From NCBI GenBank assembly GCA_032718475.1, contig JAUCBJ010000532.1, positions 1 through 63,848 on the forward strand: 63,848 bases of DNA, read 5' to 3'. The translations under genes and the position numbers were made by a program. This DNA is from Nemertoderma westbladi. Taxonomy: Eukaryota; Xenacoelomorpha; Nemertodermatida; Nemertodermatidae. Positions 53,653 through 63,848 of the stretch are shown one piece after another. Under the pieces are notes generated by a model. The model saw only the letters and a program-made list of their open reading frames with translations. It did no database searches and was not told the origin of the DNA. Each line of letters starts with the position of its first letter. Positions within the stretch are counted from its first letter, which is position 1.

Positions 53653-54804
53653 AAATATAATTATTAATTAATAAAATTAACATGCGTACTAGAATAAATA
53701 TTTAGGTTGTTAGTAATTAGCAGCATATTGAATGACTGCCATCAATAATATAACAATAATACGGCCACTGGTCCCTTGGCATACACTTACCGATCACGTA
53801 TAAGATCCGTGTATAATAATTATTTATTAACTAATTAAAACGAACAATTAAATGTTTGTTTTGTTAAATTAAATAAGAAATATAAATAACTAACATAAGA
53901 GATACGACTAATTGTTCTTGTTATAATACTTTGTTAATTAATGAATAACTTGTTATTATTTGAATAATTACTGTTAGAGACTTTTAGTTCTGTTTAATAA
54001 ATATGTAAAATATATACAAAAGTGACTGTAAATAATGGGTGAAAAAATAATATATATAAATTGGTTTTCTGAGATACAATAATTGTATATAAATCTGCTA
54101 CAACCCATAAAGTCGCACAAAACAATTCGGAGTGAACCGTTTTTATAAATAATGAAATGAAAAAGTTAAATAAATTTATTTCTTAATAAAACTGTCAACT
54201 AAGAATATTATTTTATGTCTTTCATTTACAAAGATCATAAATAATTTAATAATCGATAGTGTAGTAAATAGATATGTAAAAGCATCTCCAATATCTCGGT
54301 TATCACTCATTAATTTGTTTGTTTTGGTTATCGTTTCGTTAACAATCTTCTCCAATTTTTCACTCCTTGCGATAAATCCATTATACATTAAATAAAAATT
54401 AACAAAGTAAAAATTTAATATTTTTCGCTTGGAACCCCAAAAATGCAATATATTTATTATTTTATTCAGCCTAGTAACATATTCACATATTCGACTTGGT
54501 AAAGTTTAAGTTTTTAATGTAAAATTTAATATTCTAATAATATAAATAACGTATCATCGTCGTATCACATAATTATGTATTTTGCATGCATTCAGTGTAA
54601 AATCAATAACGTGTGTGCAGTGCAGTGCAAGACAAATATATTTATTATTTTTATTTTTTTATTTTATAAATTTTTTTAAATTCTCAATCGAACCAAAAAA
54701 TTAGATTCAGTACTTAAAAAAATGATAAATTTTCCATAAAGTCCAGTTGCACGCTGTTTGGGTAAATGAAACTTCACATTGAACTCCAAACTGTACAATC
54801 AAAC
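53653..54804. other. Non-coding region downstream of the actin gene
   Basis: Very AT-rich. A 90-codon minus-strand frame at 54,176-54,448 has no recognisable content and is not called. Confidence 0.4.
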
Positions 54805-54810
54805 TTTATT
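54805..54810 (-). promoter_or_regulatory. Poly(A) signal of the actin gene
   Basis: AATAAA on the minus strand, about 52 bases after the actin stop codon, in the expected place for 3' end formation. Confidence 0.6.
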
Positions 54811-54861
54811 TGAACGCTAAAACCAAGATGGCCTCCCTCTAGCGGTACGCCTCTGTATCGC

Positions 54862-55615
<754 letters not shown>

Positions 55616-55824
55616 CATCTTACTACCAACCAATCACCACCCTTCCCTACTACCAACCAATCACCACCCTTCCCTTACTACCAACCAATCACCACCCTTC
55701 CCTACTACCAACCAATCATCACCCTTCCCTTACTGCCAACCAATCACCACCCTTCCCTTACTGCCAACCAATCACCACCCTTCCCTACTGCCAACCAATC
55801 ACCACCCTTCCCTACTGCCAACCA
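55616..55824. repeat. 27/28-bp CCAATCA satellite, part separated by the transposon
   Basis: Seven to eight units of the repeat that continues at 59,044. The units read CCAACCAATCACCACCCTTC followed by CCTACTA or CCTTACTG. The array is cut at CCAACCA, where a CACTA-like transposon begins. Confidence 0.95.
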
Positions 55825-55844
55825 CACTGAAAAAAGTAAGTGCC

Positions 55845-56440
55845 GGTCGATTTTTTAACCATTGGTTATGGATAGGTACTTGCGGTAGTGATTGATAAAC
55901 CGGGGGTTAGTATGGATCGTACAAAAATGGCTGGTACTAACCTCCGGTTACGATATTAAACCGGCGGTTTAAGATATATTGGTTATATTACCTGAAGCGA
56001 AACCTGTAGTCATTGCGGAATTTTGCATAGAAAGTGACGGTTGTATTAAAAAGGTGGTTGTTAATAAATTTTCAAACTGGCGGTTCTTATTGATGAAAAC
56101 ATATAATTTTCAAACCGGCGGTTTTTATGAAATGTAAAAATGGCGGTTTTATTTTCAAACTGTCGGATCTTGTTAATTAAACGCTTATAGTTTTCAAACC
56201 GGCGGTTTTTATGAAATGTAAAAATGGTGGTCTTATATTCAAACTGTCGGTTCTTGTTAATAAACACGTACGTAGTTTTCAAACCGGCGGTTTTTATGAA
56301 ATGTAAAAATGGTGGTCTTATATTCAAACTGTCGGTTCTTGTTAATAAACACGTACGTAGTTTTCAAACCGGCGGTTTGTATGAAATGTAGAAATGGCGG
56401 TTGTATTTTCACAATTGCCGGTTTTTACTATACATACAAA
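55845..56440. repeat. Left subterminal repeats of the CACTA-like element
   Basis: Numerous copies of AACC-NNN-GGTT type motifs (AACCATTGGTT, AACCGGCGGTT, AACCTCCGGTT). From about 56,108 they sit in 84-85-bp tandem units (four copies) containing TTTTCAAACCGGCGGTTT and TTCAAACTGTCGGTTCTTGT. Confidence 0.85.
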
Positions 56441-56509
56441 GAACCCCAAGTTGTGTAATTCAACTATGGTAATGCCGTTATTTCTGTATTACAGAGGCGT
56501 GATATGATA

Positions 56510-56885
56510 TAACTAATTTACAATAATGACTGCCAGTTTATCACAGAACCACAGATTTACAATAATGACTGCCAGTTTATCACAGAACCACAGATTTACA
56601 ATAATGACTGCCAGTTTATCAAAGAACCACAGATTTACAATAATGACTGCCAGTTTATCACAGAACCACAGATATAGAACCGCAGATTTGCAATAATAAC
56701 TGCCAGTTTATCACAGAACCGCAGATTTACAATAATGACTGCCAGTTTATCAAAGAACCACAGATTTACAATAATGACTGCCAGTTTATCACAGAACCAC
56801 AGATATAGAACCGCAGATTTACAATAATAACTGCCAGTTTATCACAGAACCACACACAGATTTACAAACTAATAACTGCCAGTTT
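56510..56885. repeat. 39-bp tandem repeat inside the CACTA-like element
   Basis: About eight copies of a unit containing ATTTACAATAATGACTGCCA and GTTTATCACAGAACCACAG, with one short interruption (ATATAGAACCGCAG) that recurs twice. Confidence 0.88.
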
Positions 56886-57220
56886 GTATATGTAAATATC
56901 AAAAATAAATATATATAATCAAAACATAATTTTAAATTATTAATTAAACTTGGTTAAAATTAATTAATTTATATAAATTAATTGAAATGAATTATCTAAT
57001 ATGGCTGAAAAGAAGACAAATGATATTAAAATTAATAATCAAAACACTATTTGTTGTTCATCAACTAAAATTAATTAGGATTACCATAAATCTAAATGAA
57101 TGAAATATTTTCATATATACTTAGCCGTGTGTATCCAATGTGTATGTGGGGCGAGCCACGAAGTTGGCGGAGCCTTAGCGAATTGACACTGTTAGGGGGT
57201 GGGTCAATTTATGCAAATAG

Positions 57221-57226
57221 TTGTCG

Positions 57227-57258
<32 letters not shown>

Positions 57259-57297
57259 GTCGTCGTCGTTGTCGTCGTCGTTGTCGTTGTCGTTGTC

Positions 57298-57329
<32 letters not shown>

Positions 57330-57402
57330 CGTCGTTGTCGTTGTCGTTGTCGTCGTCGTTGTCGTTGTCGTTGTCGTCGTCGTCGTTGTCGTCGTCGTTA
57401 CG
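57221..57402. repeat. GTC/GTT trinucleotide microsatellite
   Basis: About 60 triplets, GTC mixed with GTT, inside the transposon. Open frames on both strands (poly-Val, poly-Ser or Asp/Asn-rich) are by-products. Flanking text (GACATGCTTATAACTTTGTCG-like) is repeated about 300 bp further on with a remnant GTCGTC. Confidence 0.95.
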
Positions 57403-58400
57403 ATTTTGACATGCTAATAACTTTGTCGGATTTAAAGCTGCCAAGTTGAAAATTTGTAGGTATCAATATGAGCAAAAGTTGAGATTTTTGAGAGACTTTC
57501 AGACACCATCAGTGCAATGGTCTCCCGCTAGAGGGCCACATGTCTAAACATTAAATGCCCTCCCATTTCTTTGCTTTTAATCCGTTTAAGCTGAAACTTG
57601 GCAGATATGTATTAGACCATTAGCTGTGACTTTCAAAGGAGGCGAATCCATCTGCAGTTCTCCAGTCTGCCGCTAGAGGGCCAAATGTCTGAAAGTGAAA
57701 TCGTTGTCGTCGTTATGATATTGACATGCTTATAACTTTGTCGAATTTAAAGCTGCCAAGTTGAAAATTTGTTTTGTTGAAAATCAGTTCAACAGTCACC
57801 CGCTATAGGACTACTTTATGCCTGAAAGTGAATAGATTCTCCCGTCTCATTGATTTTAATCAGTTTAAGCTGAATCTTGCCATATATTCTGGACCACATG
57901 CTGCGTCTTTGTGGGGGGGGGGGGGGGGGGGGGGAGATTTAATCGGTCTGCCGCTATACGACGAAATATCTGAAAGTGAGATCCGTCTCTCATTTCGTTA
58001 TCCGTTATTCAAGATGAAACTTGGCCGATGTACGTATGTACTATTCATCCATAGGCTGTGTCTTTGTGGGGCTGGAGACCCTAATCCATCTTCAGTTCTC
58101 ACTATACCGCTAGAGTCAGAAATGTCTGAATAGAAATGAAAGAGGTAAAAAGTGATTAGGCGAAATCTGCTTAAAATTTGCTAATACAGTAATACTTTCG
58201 AATTAGTACTTAAATTAAATTTAAGTCACGTGCTGCGCGAAGGCCCCACTTCGTGTAGAGTATTGTATGCATTGGCCATTGATAGGTCGTAAGCGTAGGG
58301 TAGGATGTAGGGATTAGATATGGTAGGCTTTCACCCCCCCCCCCCCCCCCCCCCCCCCTCTCCCAATATCTCCATGTTGTAACATTGAGCTTCATGTGTG
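57403..58400. repeat. Imperfect duplicated interior of the CACTA-like element, with G22 and C25 tracts
   Basis: Segments with AACTTTGTCG.ATTTAAAGC, GCCAAGTTGAAAATTTGT and CCGCTAGAGGGCCA recur two or three times. A run of 22 G (57,913-57,934) and a run of 25 C (58,334-58,358) interrupt them. No transposase was seen in any frame. Confidence 0.7.
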
Positions 58401-58439
58401 CCCTGAATGTCCTGTGCTCCTAACCAAACTTTATTTTTT

Positions 58440-59025
58440 TGATAACCACAGGTTTATAAGATTCTTTTGCTCTTTATAACCACAGGTTAGTACGTTTTAA
58501 CCGTGGGTTTTCTTTTATAACCATAGGTTATAAATAAATTAAAGATTCAGTTTATTAAAATTACCGCCAGTTTTCTCAAATAAAACCGCCAGTTGACTGT
58601 TAATTAAACGGCGGTTTCGTAAAAACTGGTTTATTTGGTTGCCGTTTTACCTGTGGTTTTTTGAGAAAACCGGCAGTTTTAAATACTTGAAACGCCAGTT
58701 ACCAGCAGTAAACCATAGGTTAATAAATGCCGATTAAGTATTCGACCGGGAATTTGCGTTAAACCAGAACCTGAGGTTACAGAAACCGGCAGTTCCTTGC
58801 GATATAAAATACCAGAGGTTTTACAACGCATTTTTAGGTTCTAAACAACTGGGGGTTATGGAACCGCCGGTTTTACGAGAGATAATCAACCCCCGGTTTG
58901 CACAACTGCCAGTTCTTGGCAATGTTTATTTACCGCCGGTTTGTAAAAACAACCTGCGGTGGTTTTCGTTGCAAAACAACCACAGGTAGTTCTTTCAAAC
59001 CGGCAGTTTTTTAACAAAATACCAC
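58440..59025. repeat. Right subterminal repeats of the CACTA-like element
   Basis: Many AACC-NNN-GGTT motifs (AACCACAGGTT twice, AACCGTGGGTT, AACCATAGGTT) and the related ACCGCCAGTT and AACCGGCAGTT, in the same style as at the left end. Confidence 0.85.
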
Positions 59026-59043
59026 CACTTACTTTTTTCAGTG

Positions 59044-62000
59044 CAATCACCACCCTTCCCTTACTGCCAACCAATCACTACCCTTCCCTTACTGCCAACC
59101 AATCACCACCCTTCCCTACTGCCAACCAATCACCACCCTTCCCTACTGCCAACCAAACACCACCCTTCCCTTCACCCTTACTGGACTACCAACCAATCAC
59201 CACCCTTCCCTTACTACCAACCAATCACCACCCTTCCCTACTACCAACCAATCACCACCCTTCCCTACTGCCAACCAATCACCACCCTTCCCTACAGCCA
59301 ACCAATCACCACCCTTCCCTTACTACCAACCAATCACCACCCTTCCCTACTGCCAACCAATCACCACCCTTCCCTACTGCCAACCAATCACCACCCTTCC
59401 CTACTGCCAACCAATCACCACCCTTCCCTTCACCCTTACTGGACTACCAACCAATCACCACCCTTCCCTTACTACCAACCAATCACCACCCTTCCCTACT
59501 ACCAACCAATCACCACCCTTCCCTACTGCCAACCAATCACCACCCTTCCCTACTACCAACCAATCACCACCCTTCCCTGCTGCCAACCAATCACCACCCT
59601 TCCCTTACCTGCCAACCAATCACCACCCTTCCCTACTGCCAACCAATCACCACCCTTCCCTACTGCCAACCAATCACCACCCTTCCCTTCACCCTTACTG
59701 GACTACCAACCAATCACCACCCTTCCCTTACTACCAACCAATCACCACCCTTCCCTACTACCAACCAATCACCACCCTTCCCTACTGCCAACCAATCATT
59801 ACCCTTCCCTACTACCAACCAATCACCACCCTTCCCTACTACCAACCAATCACCACCCTTCCCTACTGCCAACTAATCACCACCCTTCCCTACTACCAAC
59901 CAATCACCACCCTTCCCTACTGCCAACCAATCACCACCCTTCCCTTACCTGCCAACCAATCACCACCCTTCCCTACTGCCAACCAATCACCATCCTTCCC
60001 TTACTGCCAACCAATCACCACCCTTCCCTTACTGCCAACCAATCACCACCCTTCCCTACTGCCAACCAATCACCACCCTTCCTTACTGCCAACCAATCAC
60101 AACCCTTCCGTTACTACCAACCAATCACCACCCTTCCCTACTACCAACCAATCACCACCCTTCCCTTTACCCTTACTGGACAACAAACCAATCACCACCC
60201 TTCCCTACTGCCAACCAATCACCACCCTTCCCTTACTACCAACCAATCACCACCCTTCCCTACTGCCAACCAATCACCACCCTTCCCTACTACCAACCAA
60301 TCACCACCCTTCCCTACTGCCAACCAATCACCACCCTTCCTTACTGCCAACCGATCACCATCCTTCCCTTACTGCCAACCAATCACCACCCTTCCTTACT
60401 GCCAACCAATCACCACCCTTCCCTACTGCCAACCAATCACCATCCTTCCCTTACTGCCAACCAATCACCACCCTTCCTTACTGCCAACCGATCACCACCC
60501 TTCCCTACTGCCAACCAATCACCACCCTTCCCTACTGCCAACCAATCACCACCCTTCCTTACTGCCAACCAATCACCACCCTTCCCTTACTACCAACCAA
60601 TCACCACCCTCTCCCTTACTGACCAACCAATCACCACCCTTCCCTTACTGGACAACAAACCAATCACCACCCTTCCCTACTGCCAACCAATCACCACCCT
60701 TCCCTTCACCCTTACTGGACAACCAACCAATCACCACCCTTCCCTTCACCCTTACTGGAAACCAACCAATCACCACCCTTCCTTACTGCCAACCAATCAC
60801 AACCCTTCCCTTACTACCAACCAATCACCATCCTTCCCTTACTGCCAACCAATCACCACCCTTCCCTACTGCCAACCAATCACCACCCTTCCCTTCACCC
60901 TTACTGGACAACCAACCAATCACCACCCTTCCCTACTACCAACCAATCACCACCCTTCCCTTACTACCAACCAATCACCACCCTTCCCTTACTACCAACC
61001 AATCACCACCCTTCCCTTAGTACCAACCAATCACCACCCTTCCCTTACTACCAACCAATCACCACCCTTCCCTTACTGCCAACCAATCACCACCCTTCCC
61101 TTACTACCAACCAATCACCACCCTTCCCTTACTGCCAACCAATCACCACCCTTCCCTTACTGCCAACCAATCACCACCCTTCCCTACTACCAACCAATCA
61201 CCACCCTCCCTTCCCCTTACTGGACCAACCAATCACCACCCTTCCCTACTGCCAACCAATCACCACCCTTCCCTTACTAGCCAACCAATCACCACCCTTC
61301 CCTTACTAGCCAACCAATCACCACCCTTCCCTACTGCCAACCAATCACCACCCTTCCCTTACTAGCCAACCAATCACCACCCTTCCCTTACTAGCCAACC
61401 AATCACCACCCTTCCCTACTGCCAACCAATCACCACCCTTCCCTTACTACCAACCAATCACCATCCTTCCCTTACTGCCAACCAATCACCACCCTTCCCT
61501 ACTGCCAACCAATCACCACCCTTCCCTTCACTAGCCAACCAATCACCACCCTTCCCTACTACCAACCAATCACCACCCTTCCCTTACTGCCAACCAATCA
61601 CCACCCTTCCCTACTACCAACCAATCACCACCCTTCCCTTACTACCAACCAATCACCACCCTTCCCTTACTACCAACCAATCACCACCCTTCCCTTACTA
61701 CCAACCAATCACCACCCTTCCCTTAGTACCAACCAATCACCACCCTTCCCTTACTGCCAACCAATCACCACCCTTCCCTTACTGCCAACCAATCACCACC
61801 CTTCCCTACTACCAACCAATCACCACCCTTCCCTTACTACCAACCAATCACCACCCTTCCCTTACTACCAACCAATCACCACCCTTCCTTACTGCCAACC
61901 AATCACCACCCTTCCCTTACTACCAACCAATCACCATCCTTCCCTTACTGCCAACCAATCACCACCCTTCCCTACTGCCAACCAATCACCACCCTTCCCT

Positions 62001-63848
62001 TCACCCTTACTGGACAACCAACCAATCACCACCCTTCCCTACTACCAACCAATCACCACCCTTCCCTTACTACCAACCAATCACCACCCTTCCCTTACTA
62101 CCAACCAATCACCACCCTTCCCTTACTACCAACCAATCACCACCCTTCCCTTACTACCAACCAATCACCACCCTTCCCTACTGCCAACCAATCACCACCC
62201 TTCCCTTAGTACCAACCAATCACCACCCTTCCCTTACTGCCAACCAATCACCACCCTTCCCTTACTGCCAACCAATCACCACCCTTCCCTTACTACCAAC
62301 CAATCACCACCCTTCCCTTACTACCAACCAATCACCACCCTTCCCTTAGTACCAACCAATCACCACCCTTCCCTTACTGCCAACCAATCACCACCCTTCC
62401 CTTACTGCCAACCAATCACCACCCTTCCCTTACTACCAACCAATCACCACCCTTCCCTACCCAACCAATCACCACCCTTCCCTACCCAACCAATCACCAC
62501 CCTTCCCTTACTACCAACCAATCACCACCCTTCCCTTACTGCCAACCAATCACCACCCTTCCCTTACTGCCAACCAATCACCACCCTTCCCTACTACCAA
62601 CCAATCACCATCCCTTCCCTTACTGACCAACCAATCACCACCCTTCCCTTACTGACCAACCAATCACCACCCTTCCCTTACTGCCAACCAATCACCACCC
62701 TTCCCTTACTACCAACCAATCACCACCCTTCCCTTACTGCCAACCAATCACCACCCTTCCCTACTACCAACCAATCACCACCCTTCCCTTACATACCAAC
62801 CAATCACCACCCTTCCCTACTACCAACCAATCACCACCCTTCCCTTACTACCAACCAATCACCACCCTTCCCTTACTACCAACCAATCACCACCCTTCCC
62901 TTACTACCAACCAATCACCACCCTTCCCTTACTGCCAACCAATCACCACCCTTCCCTTACTGCCAACCAATCACCACCCTTCCCTACTACCAACCAATCA
63001 CCACCCTTCCCTTACTGACCAACCAATCACCACCCTTCCCTTACTACCAACCAATCACCACCCTTCCCTTACTACCAACCAATCACCATCCTTCCCTTAC
63101 TGCCAACCAATCACCACCCTTCCCTACTGCCAACCAATCACCACCCTTCCCTACTACCAACCAATCACCACCCTTCCCTTACTACCAACCAATCACCACC
63201 CTTCCCTTACTACCAACCAATCACCACCCTTCCCTACTGCCAACCAATCACCACCCTTCCCTTACTGCCAACCAATCACCACCCTTCCCTTACTACCAAC
63301 CAATCACCACCCTTCCCTTAGTACCAACCAATCACCACCCTTCCCTTACTGCCAACCAATCACCACCCTTCCCTTACTGCCAACCAATCACCACCCTTCC
63401 CTACTACCAACCAATCACCACCCTTCCCTTACTACCAACCAATCACCATCCTTCCCTTACTGCCAACCAATCACCACCCTTCCCTTACTACCAACCAATC
63501 ACCACCCTTCCCTTACTACCAACCAATCACCACCCTTCCCTTACTACCAACCAATCACCACCCTTCCCTACTGCCAACCAATCACCACCCTTCCCTTACT
63601 GCCAACCAATCACCACCCTTCCCTACTACCAACCAATCACCACCCTTCCCTTAGTACCAACCAATCACCACCCTTCCCTTACTGCCAACCAATCACCACC
63701 CTTCCCTTACTGCCAACCAATCACCACCCTTCCCTACTACCAACCAATCACCACCCTTCCCTTACTGCCAACCAATCACCACCCTTCCCTTACTGCCAAC
63801 CAATCACCACCCTTCCCTTACTACCAACCAATCACCACCCTTCCCTTA
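59044..63848. repeat. 27/28-bp satellite with a CCAAT-box in every typical unit
   Basis: About 170 units that continue beyond the window edge. The unit is 27 or 28 bp: (TA/TG)CCAACCAATCACCACCC then TTCCC(T)TAC. Longer units of about 48 bp carry an extra CCTTCACCCTTACTGGAC. AACCAATCAC fits the NF-Y consensus (RRCCAATSRS). Long open frames rich in Pro, Thr, Asn and His are repeat artefacts. It lies upstream of the actin exons on the minus strand. Confidence 0.97.

Larger units (their letters stand above)
55825..59043. mobile_element. Non-autonomous CACTA-like DNA transposon, 3,219 bp
   Basis: The ends are perfect 18-bp inverted repeats: CACTGAAAAAAGTAAGTG on the left and its complement on the right. 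The satellite unit it interrupts shows a 2-bp duplication (CA on both sides), and removing element plus one CA restores the normal unit. CACT(A/G) termini, a short target duplication and many subterminal short inverted motifs are the known hallmarks of the CACTA/EnSpm superfamily. There is no transposase frame. The interior is made of tandem repeats, a GTC microsatellite, and C and G tracts, so it depends on a transposase from elsewhere. Confidence 0.85.

Noticed and set aside
57096-57449. Arg-rich, Val-rich, Ser-rich and Asp/Asn-rich frames over the GTC microsatellite
   Set aside because: Trinucleotide repeat read in different frames.
59041-61020. 659-codon and 305-codon Pro/Thr/His/Asn-rich frames in the satellite
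   Set aside because: The reading follows the repeat and starts at the transposon junction; not a plausible protein gene.

Overview
This is a eukaryotic window, almost certainly from an invertebrate animal. The evidence is spliced fibrinogen-domain exons with GT-AG borders, an actin gene with introns at positions shared with many animal actins, tRNA-derived SINEs, LINE pieces, BEL/Pao retroelements, a CACTA-type DNA transposon and several long satellite arrays. I see no bacterial or phage organisation. The phylum cannot be fixed: one SINE resembles SINEs known from molluscs, and the actin intron positions are also common in deuterostomes.

Layout. (1) 1-23.6 kb, minus strand: a fibrinogen-related (FREP-like) locus. 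It has a signal-peptide exon (23,500-23,625), three exons that each encode a fibrinogen C-terminal domain (FReD: 19,511-20,245; 15,988-16,695; 400-1,143) and a short helical exon (2,719-2,829). All visible borders are phase 0. The introns hold a 42-bp minisatellite, LINE fragments, SINEs and a complete LTR retrotransposon (5,152-12,410). That LTR element has two apparently identical 530-bp LTRs and a TATAT target duplication. It encodes only Gag-like protein and has no polymerase; its 3' third is an array of small hairpins.

(2) 25-39.1 kb, minus strand: a BEL/Pao Gag-Pol reading frame of 2,467 codons with all enzymatic domains intact, preceded by two short gag-like frames. About 1.6 kb downstream lies a separate uninterrupted 1,413-codon frame of unknown family with three zinc-knuckle-like motifs near its C terminus. 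I could not find LTRs around this block. The gag part contains a striking cluster of consensus splice donors.

(3) 39.1-54.8 kb: no recognisable genes. It holds a 117-bp repeat carrying ATACCGGTAT palindromes, a 290-bp duplication, an 11-bp satellite (45.25-48.41 kb), a 43-bp minisatellite (50.86-52.79 kb) and two inverted-repeat elements with tRNA-like cores.

(4) 54.8-63.8 kb, minus strand: the last two coding exons of an actin gene. The upstream intron, or the upstream flank if the gene is truncated, is filled by a 27/28-bp satellite that runs off the window. Each typical unit carries a perfect CCAAT-box (NF-Y type) site. A 3.2-kb non-autonomous CACTA-like transposon has inserted into this array.

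How it fits together: two host genes, a FREP-like lectin locus and an actin, are embedded in repeats. The observations most worth follow-up are the BEL element with its possible large extra ORF and splice-donor cluster, and the recently inserted gag-only LTR element with co-varying hairpins.
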